64,000 bases of DNA. It comes from CAZKBP01 sp964551015 (GTDB lineage: Bacteria; Bacteroidota; Bacteroidia; Cytophagales; Microscillaceae). Every line of letters begins with the position of its first letter. Position 1 is the stretch's first letter. The notes beneath the pieces were generated by a model. The model searched no databases. It saw only the letters and a list, made by a program, of their open reading frames with translations, and had not been told where the DNA came from. The DNA lies in NCBI GenBank assembly GCA_964551015.1, contig CAZKBP010000005.1, forward strand, positions 124,001 through 188,000, given 5' to 3'. The position numbers and the translations under genes are program-made. Below, piece by piece: positions 9,501-17,804 of the stretch.

Positions 9501-10183
9501 AATTTCTCAAAGATTCATTCATCCTTTACAAACCCAGAGACGTAGTAAGTGGTGATTTCCCATGGTTTCTACAAAAAGGAGATGATATTTTTATCGCCGC
9601 CGTAGACTGTACAGGGCACGGAGTACCAGGCGCTTTGATTTCTTTGATTGGTTATTTCTTATTGAATAATATTGTCAATGTACTCGAGGCCAGCAATCCG
9701 GGCGACATCTTGGATTTATTAGATGAGGAAGTCACGAAAACACTGAAACAGGACGAAAGCGACGCTTCTACCAAAGACGGAATGGATATTTCCCTCTGTA
9801 AAATTAATACCAAGAAACGCCAAATTGAATACGCCGGTGCGCACCGACCACTGTACTACCTCACAGATGAGGAATTACACGAGATTAAAGGAAATAAATT
9901 CCCCATCGGAGGAGCACAGTACAAAAATCGGGGTAGATTTACCAACACCGTGATTAATTACCGAGATGGAGATTCTATCTATTTGTTTTCTGACGGTTTT
10001 CCCGATCAATTTGGAGGCCCTAAGAATAAGAAATTTTCGCCCCGTCGTATCCGCGAAATTATTAGAGGGAATTCTAGCTTGGATTTAAGCGAGATTAACT
10101 TTATTCTAGATGAAGAGTTTGAAACTTGGCGCGGGAATAACAAACAAACTGATGATGTTCTGATGATTGGTATTAAATTATAA
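6560..10183 (+). CDS. Multidomain sensor with SpoIIE-type PP2C phosphatase output
   Basis: 1207 residues from ATG 6560 (an upstream GTG at 6554 would add two). Order: membrane helix about 10-31; large periplasmic region about 32-355 that looks like a Cache sensor; second helix about 362-384; HAMP about 385-440; GAF about 505-650; coiled coil about 655-710; two PAS domains about 711-830 and 835-955 (each ending in a DITER motif); SpoIIE/PP2C domain about 980-1207. The phosphatase shows KPRDVVSGD, AAVDCTGHGVPGA near residue 1016, FSDGFPDQFG and TDDVLMIG, so the metal-binding aspartates are kept. SGDFPWF replaces the usual SGDFYWF. By analogy with SiaA, it would dephosphorylate the SiaC-like protein encoded two genes downstream. 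Confidence 0.93.
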   Translation: MANKLKMNIGLKITLLIISQVIVAVFVISTIAFFFHQKEIQKRYQESLEVMTNLKAQEIGSFFEKVKSTLEFSTQLQVVRDKLTREEITLPLAPEPDLTLPPQGEPTPVVGRQDSLALNLNRGDSLREALESLIQKPDPALLGQSENLEDLSNELLNNFEIINIYLTDRQGNLLFIKGANESRNLKGQNFSVIDQDANTITVGRDSIYFSNVIFDNDTTIINAANTKYIKHMLVSAPVKNQRDELLGVLSFDVDLSYIYHISADTTGLARTGEIRLTKYLGNRILFLNPKREQFFGDFINTRNLPIMKERGRAFSESARGEVGQGMSLDENGKAILAAWRPVPVVDWGITIQMDRDEVFSSVNYLFWYLGLGALGVVGISLLLGIVFSKVLVRPLKKLREVINLLAQGILPEKVASTSNDEIGEMTDKLNDLAEKTKQTANFANHIGRGEFETYFQPLSEQDTLGQSLLAMRDSIQESAERDDERNWIVTGMAEIGDILPSITTIGGLGELVCEYITNKIGAVQGAFYTVNDDDKENPIIEMNASYAYNKKKYLQAEFKFAEGLIGQAAVEQDTIVRTEIPEDYMTISSGILGDRKPKCILITPLITNERVYGVLEFAGFEKFGHREIDFVKEISEIIARTVFNIKVKENTERLLRESQKMGSELRVQQEVLRQNAEEMEATQEELQRTNKELENQIREVQRATDRTRLLLENASEVITIYEADATIRYISPSVEKILGYTQEEMNGIRDIAYVHPDGVEAYEQMFKDLVDKPDEKVTIEFSYQTKSGERIWLEATGTNLLSDPAIQGIVLNMRDITERRAAEREQRLRGQMQALSENSPDLITRISREGTVFYINPTIETYTGKNKEKYLQKHIKEIDLAKDILDSWNDIIKDVITKNQKINLDMDFPSIMGERVMQVNAIPEYNDQNTLESVLIVSHDITERKIIELEISQKNRKITESINYAKRIQEAILPDTNYIRQFLKDSFILYKPRDVVSGDFPWFLQKGDDIFIAAVDCTGHGVPGALISLIGYFLLNNIVNVLEASNPGDILDLLDEEVTKTLKQDESDASTKDGMDISLCKINTKKRQIEYAGAHRPLYYLTDEELHEIKGNKFPIGGAQYKNRGRFTNTVINYRDGDSIYLFSDGFPDQFGGPKNKKFSPRRIREIIRGNSSLDLSEINFILDEEFETWRGNNKQTDDVLMIGIKL

Positions 10184-10201
10184 ATTAAATTGATACTTTT
10201 G
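10167..10201 (+). promoter_or_regulatory. Possible internal promoter before siaB
   Basis: TACTTTTG at 10194-10201 matches the -7 consensus TAnnTTTG; the nearest TTG (10167-10169) is 24 bases upstream, slightly too far. It overlaps the end of the phosphatase gene and could give separate expression of siaB-siaC. Confidence 0.35.
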
Positions 10202-10247
10202 CGTATCTTTTACAAACACAATAGATGTCTGCATCCGAGTATTTTTG

Positions 10248-10868
10248 ATGGAAACCCAGAGTACAAATAGCGTTGGCGAATCGCCCGAAGAATTAAGAAA
10301 CGAGATACTACCTATGAAATACATCTATGAATTACACAAGACCATGGTCACTAGAAACCTGATCTTAGTGTATGAAGGAGAGTTTACACAGGAAATTACC
10401 AAGTCAGTATTGGCTATGGCTGAGAGAAATATGGATGCCATCGGAGAAGATTCTACGATCAAAAGAAAAGTATTCAACGTGATGGTAGAATGCCTGCAAA
10501 ATATCGTGAAACACTCGGATGAAATAGAAGATGTAAACTACGCCAATAAAAATAGCGCAGTTTTCATGATTGGTAAACAAGAAGATAAATACATCATTAC
10601 TTCTGGTAATCCAGTCACTAACGAAAAAATACAAGGGCTACAAGGAAAGCTCGAATACATCAATAGCCTAGACAAGGAAGGACTCAAATCGTACTATAAA
10701 GACAAGATCAAAAACAGCAAGGGACTCACCAAAAAAGGAGGAGCAGGGCTGGGTTTTATTGATATGGCGCGTAAATCTGGGCAAAAACTCCAATTCGATT
10801 TCGAACCAATCAACGAATCAATTTCTTTTTTCTCTTTGAAAACTATTATCCGTAGAAACGTAAAGTAG
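10248..10868 (+). CDS. siaB: SiaB-family protein kinase (GHKL-type)
   Basis: 206 residues from ATG 10248. MVECLQNIVKHSDE (about 83-96) is an ATP-binding N-box with the E-x-x-x-N pattern, and KKGGAGLGFIDMARKSG (about 163-179) is a glycine-rich G-box. There is no phosphoacceptor histidine domain. This matches the SiaB group, which in Pseudomonas aeruginosa phosphorylates a threonine on SiaC. Here it sits between the SpoIIE-type phosphatase and the SiaC-like gene, the arrangement expected of a partner switch. The SiaC-like start follows 29 bases later; a 10-base palindrome (GTTAATTAAC, 10876-10885) lies in the gap. Confidence 0.88.
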   Translation: METQSTNSVGESPEELRNEILPMKYIYELHKTMVTRNLILVYEGEFTQEITKSVLAMAERNMDAIGEDSTIKRKVFNVMVECLQNIVKHSDEIEDVNYANKNSAVFMIGKQEDKYIITSGNPVTNEKIQGLQGKLEYINSLDKEGLKSYYKDKIKNSKGLTKKGGAGLGFIDMARKSGQKLQFDFEPINESISFFSLKTIIRRNVK

Positions 10869-10897
10869 GAAATAGGTTAATTAACAATAATACAAAT

Positions 10898-11260
10898 ATG
10901 GAAGTTATAAATTTAGAAGGTACTGAAGATACACCAAAAATCATCTTAGACCGCAACAATGGCATTTTTGAAATCTCTGGAAGGTCTCTCCCCGAGGATT
11001 CCGCCGAGTTCTTTCAGCCTATTCTAGACTGGCTAGATGAATATAGCAGTAACCCAAACCCTGAAACGGTCTTTATCTTCAAACTGGAGTACTTTAATAC
11101 TGCCTCTTCTAAACTTATCTTGGATATTCTCTCTAAGCTAGAAACCATTGATAGTACCGCTATCTCTTGGTACTATCACGAAGATGATGAGGACATGCAA
11201 GAAGCAGGCACCGAATTCTCGGAACTCGTGGAGGTTCCTTTCGAATTCAAAACCTATTAA
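10898..11260 (+). CDS. siaC: SiaC-family regulatory phosphoprotein (DUF1987)
   Basis: 120 residues, the full length of the DUF1987/SiaC family. FEISGRSLPEDSAEFF and a central strand-helix unit LEYFNTASSKLILDIL are family features. The threonine in FNTASSK is residue 68, the same number as the phosphorylated Thr68 reported for P. aeruginosa SiaC, which supports a conserved phosphoswitch. In that system unphosphorylated SiaC binds and activates the diguanylate cyclase SiaD. No GGDEF protein is encoded in this window, so the partner here must be another protein or lie elsewhere. SiaB-like kinase is just upstream; an ABC transporter gene follows after 155 bases. Confidence 0.9.
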   Translation: MEVINLEGTEDTPKIILDRNNGIFEISGRSLPEDSAEFFQPILDWLDEYSSNPNPETVFIFKLEYFNTASSKLILDILSKLETIDSTAISWYYHEDDEDMQEAGTEFSELVEVPFEFKTY

Positions 11261-11415
11261 CCAAAATACCCGAATCAGGTATCCGATCTTTCGCCTGAGC
11301 CTAAAGTCGTGCCTAATCGCTGACCTAATTTATTCTTTGCAGAAGGCCGATATCCATTGGAGCATCTAATCAAGATCAAAACAAAAACCAACTTGAAAAG
11401 TGCACAATACCTACT

Positions 11416-14400
11416 ATGAGTGAAAAAATTCTAAAAGCATTAACCCAGTTATTTGCCTTAATCACCAAACAGGACGGAGGAGCAACCGAGGTGGAGCGAA
11501 AGTTTGTGATTGATTATTTTGTGCAAGAACTGGATCAAGACTCTGTCAAAGAATACACACAACTCTATGACGATGTAGCTGAGTACGGTAAGGTGCAATC
11601 CAATGGGCCAATGTCTATGAAAGAATCTGTCCGGATTCTCAAGTTTTGTAGAGAAATCAACAAAACCTTAGAACAAAGGCAAAAGGTGATCATCCTCATC
11701 AAGCTCCTCGAATTGGTCGCTTCTGATCGCAACTTTAGCTCACAACGGATGGGGGTCATCGATACCGTCTCCCGAGCATTCAATATCAAAGATGACTATC
11801 AGGCACTCGAGGGCTTCGTCATGAGCGAAAACTCCTCCCGCCTCAATGACCCTACGGTACTCGTGGCTAGCTCCAGCAACCGACTCATCGGGCCAGATGC
11901 CAAATACTACGAGATCAAAGACCTCAACGGAGAAATTATCTTCAAATCCGTGCGTAGCGTGGACATTTATTTCGTCAAATACGTCGGAGAAGATGATATT
12001 CGCCTGAACGGTTATATCATGAAGCGCAATCAGGTCTATCTGTTTTCTAATGGAAGCAGTATCAAGACCAAAAAAGGGGCTTCTCTCTACTACGGAGATG
12101 TTACGCGGGTATTCCTAGAAAATTTACAGGATGCCAAACTTTCTTTTACCGCAAGGGACATAGAATTTAGATTCCCGAATGGGGTCAAAGGAATTCACCA
12201 AACGAGTATCTCCGAAAACCAAGGCTCCCTCGTGGGAATCATGGGAGGAAGTGGAGCTGGTAAAACCACCCTCATGAACGTGCTCGCCGGCATTGAGTCT
12301 CCCTCGCAAGGACAAGTACTCATCAATGGAATTGATATCCACGAGCATAAAGACGAAATAGAAGGAGTGATCGGATATATAGCCCAAGATGATCTGCTCA
12401 TCGAGGAGCTTACGGTTTATCAAAACCTTTATTACAACGCGAAGCTCTGCTTTAAGGATTTATCCGAGAAAGAAATTGACGAAAGGGTCATGAGCACTCT
12501 AGATAGTCTGGGGCTAGATCATATTCATCACCTCAAAGTAGGGAGCGTACTCAACAAGAAGATTAGTGGAGGGCAGCGCAAACGCTTAAATATTGCCCTC
12601 GAGCTGATCCGTGAACCCGCGGTGATGTTCGTGGATGAACCTACTTCTGGACTCTCTTCCAAAGACTCCCAGAACGTAATTGACCTGCTCAAAGAGCTTT
12701 CGCTCAAGGGTAAACTTATCTTCGTAGTCATTCACCAACCTTCGGCAGATATTTATAAGACCTTTGACAAGATGATTATCTTGGATAAAGGCGGTTATCT
12801 TATATTTTATGGGCACCCAATCGAGGCGATTGCTTATTTCAAAAGAGAAACCAACCAAGCCGATAGCGAAAAGTGGAGCGAAAACCCCGAGGAAATTTTT
12901 AACCTCATCGAGAAGGAAGTCGTCGATGAGTTTGGGCAAGAAACTGGCAAACGCCAACTCAGCCCCCAGCAATGGCACGAACGCTTCACCATCAAATACC
13001 CTTATGAAGAGGTAGAAACCGTGGAAGAAAATCCACCTTCTTCGCTCAACCGTCCCGGTATCTTCAAACAAGCTTATCTGTTCACAGTCAGGGACTTTCT
13101 TTCCAAGATTAGTAATCAGCAATACCTACTCATCAATCTGCTGGAAGCACCTGTCTTGGCCTTTTTATTGTCTTATGTGATCCGTTTTCAGGCCGCTCCC
13201 GAGGGAGAGTATATGTATCGCTTGAATGACAATATTCCAGCTTACGTATTGATTTGTATTATCATTGCCTTGTTTATGGGGCTGACCGTAAGCGCCGAAG
13301 AAATTATCAAAGATTTAAAGATACAAAAGCGAGAACGATTTCTTAATTTGAGTCGCTTTGGTTATTTGTCTTCCAAAATCATTATTCTTTTCATGCTCTC
13401 CGCTATTCAGACCCTTACTTTCGTGCTGATCGGAAATGCCGTTTTGGAGATAGAAGGTGAGCTTTGGAATTATTGGATTATTCTCTTTTCGGTATCTTGT
13501 TTTGCTAATGTGTTGGGCTTGAATATTTCGGCCACCTTCAATTCGGTGATTACCATTTACATCACCATTCCTTTGCTGCTGATTCCACAGATGATTTTGA
13601 GTGGAATCATTTTCCGCTACGAGAAAATGAATAGAGATATTAGCCAAAAGGGAAAAGTCCCTTTTGTGGCTGACCTTATGACCTCACGCTGGGCTTTTGA
13701 AGCGATTATGGTCAATCAGTACGTGAGCAATTACTATGAAAGAGATTATTATAAATTAGATAAGGAGAAAAGCGAGTATAACATCGTTGCTAATTTGTGG
13801 GTAAATGCCCTGCAAAGCCGCCTGATTGATGCCCTCAACAGCAAGGCTCTGGATGAGAAAACAGATTCTGTGCAACAAGTTATCGAGGATAATCTTGCAC
13901 TCATAGAGGCAGAGATCAAGGGCATGGAAGCCCTACCCAATGAACTAGCACAACTAAATCTGGATAAGCTCCTCGATGTAGAGCGCTTCAATGAGAAAGC
14001 AGCCGATAAAATACGCAGCTATCTAGATACCGTTCGTGCCGATGCCCAAGAAAGATACAACGAAGCAGACCGCGACCGTGGCCGCCTGACCGACCTGATC
14101 AAAGAAAAAAGAGACCCTGATTACGATATTACCGAATTTAAGAATAAGTATTTTAACGAGCGACAAGCCTACTTCGTGAAAAATGCTCACCTAGACCCTA
14201 CCGAATGGATCGTAGAGCATCGAGGACGACTGCTCCAACAGATAGACCCCATCTATCGAGACCCAGATATACCCGAAAATCCACTGGACTACCGGGCACA
14301 TTTCATGGCACCTACCAAGCATTTTGGAGGCAAACTATGGGATACTTATTATTTTAATCTGAGCGTTATCTGGCTCATGACCTTACTACTTTTTATTACT

Positions 14401-14469
14401 TTGTATCTTAATGCTTTTAAAGCCATTGGGGGGCTTTTCAAAAAAATCAAATTTGCCAAAAAAGAATAA
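11416..14469 (+). CDS. ABCG-like ABC transporter with TerB-like and FHA-like N-terminus
   Basis: 1017 residues in one chain. Residues 1-140 are helical and resemble a TerB-type domain (two acidic halves, EQRQKVIILIKLLELVASD). Residues about 150-240 resemble an FHA-like beta domain. The ATPase follows: GGSGAGKTTLMN near 277 (Walker A), KISGGQRKRLNIALE near 382 (signature), VMFVDEPTSGLSS near 404 (Walker B) and an H-loop in VVIHQPS. About residues 560-760 hold a group of membrane helices (ABC2 type), then a long soluble helical region (about 780-970) and a final helix near 985-1005. This half-transporter order is that of the ABCG group. The transported substrate is unknown. It is sandwiched between siaC and three exported paralogs. 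Confidence 0.88.
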   Translation: MSEKILKALTQLFALITKQDGGATEVERKFVIDYFVQELDQDSVKEYTQLYDDVAEYGKVQSNGPMSMKESVRILKFCREINKTLEQRQKVIILIKLLELVASDRNFSSQRMGVIDTVSRAFNIKDDYQALEGFVMSENSSRLNDPTVLVASSSNRLIGPDAKYYEIKDLNGEIIFKSVRSVDIYFVKYVGEDDIRLNGYIMKRNQVYLFSNGSSIKTKKGASLYYGDVTRVFLENLQDAKLSFTARDIEFRFPNGVKGIHQTSISENQGSLVGIMGGSGAGKTTLMNVLAGIESPSQGQVLINGIDIHEHKDEIEGVIGYIAQDDLLIEELTVYQNLYYNAKLCFKDLSEKEIDERVMSTLDSLGLDHIHHLKVGSVLNKKISGGQRKRLNIALELIREPAVMFVDEPTSGLSSKDSQNVIDLLKELSLKGKLIFVVIHQPSADIYKTFDKMIILDKGGYLIFYGHPIEAIAYFKRETNQADSEKWSENPEEIFNLIEKEVVDEFGQETGKRQLSPQQWHERFTIKYPYEEVETVEENPPSSLNRPGIFKQAYLFTVRDFLSKISNQQYLLINLLEAPVLAFLLSYVIRFQAAPEGEYMYRLNDNIPAYVLICIIIALFMGLTVSAEEIIKDLKIQKRERFLNLSRFGYLSSKIIILFMLSAIQTLTFVLIGNAVLEIEGELWNYWIILFSVSCFANVLGLNISATFNSVITIYITIPLLLIPQMILSGIIFRYEKMNRDISQKGKVPFVADLMTSRWAFEAIMVNQYVSNYYERDYYKLDKEKSEYNIVANLWVNALQSRLIDALNSKALDEKTDSVQQVIEDNLALIEAEIKGMEALPNELAQLNLDKLLDVERFNEKAADKIRSYLDTVRADAQERYNEADRDRGRLTDLIKEKRDPDYDITEFKNKYFNERQAYFVKNAHLDPTEWIVEHRGRLLQQIDPIYRDPDIPENPLDYRAHFMAPTKHFGGKLWDTYYFNLSVIWLMTLLLFITLYLNAFKAIGGLFKKIKFAKKE

Positions 14470-14532
14470 TACCAATCCAAATATTTCTTGTCAAATTATC
14501 GCTTAACCCACTTAAAGACTAGACTATACAAA

Positions 14533-15465
14533 ATGAAATCTTTTACATACTACCAACTCAAAAAGCTGGGCATTTTATGGATGATTGCAATATTGTTTAC
14601 TGCGTGTGGTAGCAATGATTCCGAAACAGATGCACAAGCACTCCTAGAAGAAAGCAACGAGGAAGAAGAAGCCAAGCCTCAAACCCCAGCTGTTTCCAAA
14701 GAAGTGCTCAGCGATATTGTTAAATCTATTCCATCCCCCTTGGAAATCTCTTTTTTGATTAAGGATTTGGGAATCAAATATGATCGCTCTATCCTAAACT
14801 CAACGAATAACAAAGAGAACTATAATACCAGCTACAAGCAAGCTCTCAACTTGGGTATATATAGTACAGACTTAGGGTATGCAAATATTTATGAGCAGAC
14901 CCAAGATGCACTGTATTATCTGAGTTCAGTAAGAGATATGGCTGATGGCTTGAATATAGGACAGTTCTTTGATTTTAATACTATTAAAGACCTCGCCACC
15001 AGTAGCAACAACCTAGACTCCCTGCTACTCGTTACTAATACCAACCTAGAAAGAATCAACGACCACTTGCAAGAGAGTGGCCGCCCTGATCTAACCATCT
15101 TGATTCTCACGGGTGGCTGGTTGGAAGCGCTCTATCTGACTTGTGAAGTAGCCAAGAAAAGACCCAACGAATTACTCAATAATCGCATTGGTGAGCAAAA
15201 GATTATTCTTGAGCAACTCTTGTTATTACTTTCTTTCTATGAGGATAACGAGAAAATTAAGAAGCTGATTGAAGATTTGAACGAACTCCGTACCATTTAT
15301 GACAATGTGAAGATTGTCTATGAATACAAGGAGTCTGCCACCAAAGAAGAAAACGGGATTCTAGTAGTTGAGGACAATACTTCCAGCAAAATTAATTTTA
15401 CTTCCAAAGACTTGGAAGATATTTTAAACGTTTCTATGAAAATACGTAATAAAATAATCAGTTGA
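14533..15465 (+). CDS. Exported lipoprotein, first of three tandem paralogs
   Basis: 310 residues from ATG 14533; an upstream TTG at 14488 would put 15 hydrophilic residues ahead of a good signal. The signal ends in LFTAC, making Cys25 the likely lipidated residue. The mature part contains SPLEISFLIKDLGIKYD, ALNLGIYSTDLGYANIYEQ and LTGGWLEALYLTCEVAKK, motifs repeated in the next two genes. I do not recognise a named family. It is helix-rich with an acidic, Glu-rich stretch after the lipid anchor. It follows the ABC transporter by 63 bases and precedes its paralog by one base, so co-transcription is very likely. Confidence 0.8.
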   Translation: MKSFTYYQLKKLGILWMIAILFTACGSNDSETDAQALLEESNEEEEAKPQTPAVSKEVLSDIVKSIPSPLEISFLIKDLGIKYDRSILNSTNNKENYNTSYKQALNLGIYSTDLGYANIYEQTQDALYYLSSVRDMADGLNIGQFFDFNTIKDLATSSNNLDSLLLVTNTNLERINDHLQESGRPDLTILILTGGWLEALYLTCEVAKKRPNELLNNRIGEQKIILEQLLLLLSFYEDNEKIKKLIEDLNELRTIYDNVKIVYEYKESATKEENGILVVEDNTSSKINFTSKDLEDILNVSMKIRNKIIS

Positions 15466-15466
15466 T

Positions 15467-16318
15467 ATGAAAAATAGAAATTTATACGCGATACTACTGG
15501 TGGTAGTATGCTTCGTACCCAATATTGCCAAAGCCCAAGATCCCATCCTGAACTCTATCATCAAGATTGTATCTCCCTTGGAGGTATCTGTCCTGATCAA
15601 AAATATGGGCATTAACTACAATAGCCAACTGCTGAACAGCCCTACCAATGCCTACCAGTCTGATTTTAAGAGAGCTTTAAACTTAGGTGTGTACACGACT
15701 GACTTGGGTTATGCGAATATTAATGAACAACAGCAAGCGACGCTAGCCTACATGGGGAGCATCAAGAATCTGGCAAATGATCTCCAAGTAGGTCAATTTA
15801 TTAATACAGGCAAAATCATCACCTTAGCGACTAATAAGCAAAACATGAACCTGCTGCTCGAGGAAACCTCTACCACCTTTGAGAGTATGAGCAACTATCT
15901 GCAATCTCAGGATCGCTCCGTGTTGGCAGCCCTGATGCTAACAGGTGGGTGGATGGAAACGCTATACATTACTTGTGAAGTAGCTAAAAAATTTCCAGAA
16001 AATAAGGAATTAACCGACCGAATCGTACAGCAACAAATTATCCTAGATCAAATTCTGACGGTACTACAGCCTTACCAAGCTAGTGATAATAACCTCCGAT
16101 TACTTGCCGCGGATTTGCAAGGATTACAAGGTCTGCTCAAAAGATATAATTTGACACAGGAAAGTGGAGAAGTTTCTACTACTCAAGAAACGATCGGTGG
16201 AGTAGAAGTAATCGTAGTAGAAAGCGCGCAAGTAGCACCAGATATCATCGTGAGCGAGCAAGATTTATATCAAATCTCAGCCAAAGTAGCTGATATCCGT
16301 AATAAGATCGTGCAATAG
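15467..16318 (+). CDS. Exported protein, second of three tandem paralogs
   Basis: 283 residues starting MKNRNLYAILLVVVCFV with a Sec signal ending near AKAQ, so this copy is secreted rather than lipidated. Shared landmarks with its neighbours are SPLEVSVLIKNMGINYN, RALNLGVYTTDLGYANINEQ, LANDLQVGQFI and LTGGWMETLYITCEVAKK. The C-terminal 50 residues are the least conserved and rich in Val and Glu. Start is one base after the previous stop. Function unknown; the conserved TGGW-E-LY-TCEVAK patch suggests a shared binding surface, which is inference only. Confidence 0.8.
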   Translation: MKNRNLYAILLVVVCFVPNIAKAQDPILNSIIKIVSPLEVSVLIKNMGINYNSQLLNSPTNAYQSDFKRALNLGVYTTDLGYANINEQQQATLAYMGSIKNLANDLQVGQFINTGKIITLATNKQNMNLLLEETSTTFESMSNYLQSQDRSVLAALMLTGGWMETLYITCEVAKKFPENKELTDRIVQQQIILDQILTVLQPYQASDNNLRLLAADLQGLQGLLKRYNLTQESGEVSTTQETIGGVEVIVVESAQVAPDIIVSEQDLYQISAKVADIRNKIVQ

Positions 16319-16320
16319 AT

Positions 16321-17193
16321 ATGGGGGCCAGGTTTTTTTTATTTTTGCTACTGTCCTGGACGTTTGTTATTCAGCAAGCTACTGCTCAAACGAATAGAAA
16401 CGAGGAAGAGGTATTGAGAAATTTGATCAAATCGATACCTTCTCCCCTTGAGCTTTCTTCCTTAATCAAGGAAGTAGGGGTTCAATATAATGATACGATC
16501 TTGAATCCACCGTATCGTGCCGCAAGCTATAACACGGACTACGGACAGGCACTCAATCTAGGAATTTATAGCACGGATTTGGGTTATGTAAATGTTTACA
16601 AAAAGCGTGATACCACCGCCGCTGCCTACCTAGGTAGTTTAGTGAGTGTGGCCGATGGCCTTAACATCGAGAGTCTAATTGATTTTGCAGCCATTACCCA
16701 GTATGCCTTTGCTAATGACTTAAATGGCTTGCTTTCAGAAACTTATACCTCTTTCGATAAAATCAATAAGCATCTGATTGAACATGAAAGACCAGATTTA
16801 TCGGTATTAATCTTGACAGGTGGGTGGCTCGAGACACTTTATCTCACTTGTCAAGTGGCAAAAGATTTTCCAAATCGTCTATTAGATGAGCGAATCGCTG
16901 AGCAAAAAATCGTATTGGATCAGATCTTACCGATTTTAGAAGAATACCAAGAAGGAGAGGCGATGCTCAGCCTCTATGAAAAGCTCAAAGAACTGGAAGA
17001 TCTTTTCAAAAAGATTAAGATTAAACAAAAAGCCAAAGCAGACGAAAATTTTAGAATCGCTCGTCTTGGAGATTTAGATGTCATCATCTATGGAGAAGAT
17101 GACGACAATAAGAATAAAATTAAGTACAAAGCAGAAGACCTAGAAAATATTCTGAATCTTTCTGCCTTGATTAGGAAACAAATTGTTAATTAA
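16321..17193 (+). CDS. Exported protein, third of three tandem paralogs
   Basis: 290 residues with a signal peptide (FFLFLLLSWTFVIQQATAQ). Conserved blocks are SIPSPLELSSLIKEVGVQYN, ALNLGIYSTDLGYVNVYKK, VADGLNIESLIDF and LTGGWLETLYLTCQVAKD. It is closer to the first copy than to the second in the SIPSPLE and DGLNI segments, suggesting successive duplications. Start lies two bases after the previous stop. A Lys-rich helix near residues 220-240 precedes the variable C-terminus. No named family recognised. Confidence 0.8.
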   Translation: MGARFFLFLLLSWTFVIQQATAQTNRNEEEVLRNLIKSIPSPLELSSLIKEVGVQYNDTILNPPYRAASYNTDYGQALNLGIYSTDLGYVNVYKKRDTTAAAYLGSLVSVADGLNIESLIDFAAITQYAFANDLNGLLSETYTSFDKINKHLIEHERPDLSVLILTGGWLETLYLTCQVAKDFPNRLLDERIAEQKIVLDQILPILEEYQEGEAMLSLYEKLKELEDLFKKIKIKQKAKADENFRIARLGDLDVIIYGEDDDNKNKIKYKAEDLENILNLSALIRKQIVN

Positions 17194-17213
17194 GACTTCG
17201 GCCTACAAATACC

Positions 17214-17636
17214 ATGATGAAAAAAGCAAACCTCTTATTCATCGCAAGTTATTTATTATGTACTTGGGCTTATGGACAATGTGATACCAAACAATACGCG
17301 GATAAAGGTATCAAAATATTAAGTCAGGAAGGTGGCTTTACCTTTCTGAAGAGCTATCCCGTAAGCAGCCCTGAGGGTAAGCAATATTCTTATATATTCA
17401 GCCAAGGCACAGAATATATGATCGCTTTGGCGAATCATCACTCAGATACCAAGGGAATCTACATTACCCTGTATGATTCCAGTAAAAAAGAAATCGCTAC
17501 CAGCCTGACCGACAGCGGCGAATTCTACCCTGCCATTGCCTTCAAATGCAGTCGTACAGGTATTTATCATATGCAATTTTCCTTCACGGGTACCAAAAAA
17601 CATTGTGCAGCAGGGGTTTTGGGTATGAGGCGTTGA
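17214..17636 (+). CDS. Small exported protein, paralog of the one at 30976
   Basis: 140 residues with a signal peptide cut near AYGQ and mature start CDTKQYADKGIK. The mature part reads as a compact beta-rich domain with two cysteines (at the N-terminus and in KKHCAAGVLG near the C-terminus) that could form a disulfide. Shared features with the protein at 30976-31380 are the leading C-x-T-x-x-Y, FxxSY, a central GxY-x-x-F-x-FT block and HC-x-A-x-VL at the end. It is the last gene of the block, 20 bases after the third paralog and followed by a terminator. Function unknown. Confidence 0.75.
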   Translation: MMKKANLLFIASYLLCTWAYGQCDTKQYADKGIKILSQEGGFTFLKSYPVSSPEGKQYSYIFSQGTEYMIALANHHSDTKGIYITLYDSSKKEIATSLTDSGEFYPAIAFKCSRTGIYHMQFSFTGTKKHCAAGVLGMRR

Positions 17637-17686
17637 GATCGTGAAGATCATGAGCATGATCAAATATCAAATTTTTTTACACCGAG

Positions 17687-17712
17687 AACCCGACTATGGT
17701 TGGGTTTTTTTT
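17687..17712 (+). terminator. Rho-independent terminator ending the siaBC/ABC/lipoprotein block
   Basis: AACCCGAC (17687-17694) pairs with GTTGGGTT (17699-17706, one G-U) around a TATG loop, followed by an unbroken T run to 17712. Confidence 0.8.
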
Positions 17713-17804
17713 GTGGATGTTTGCTAAAACTTGATTTTAATATTCCACGATTTAAACCTTCTACTGCCCGCTGAGTCTAACCTTACAAAAGCCCGATTGA
17801 GCCC

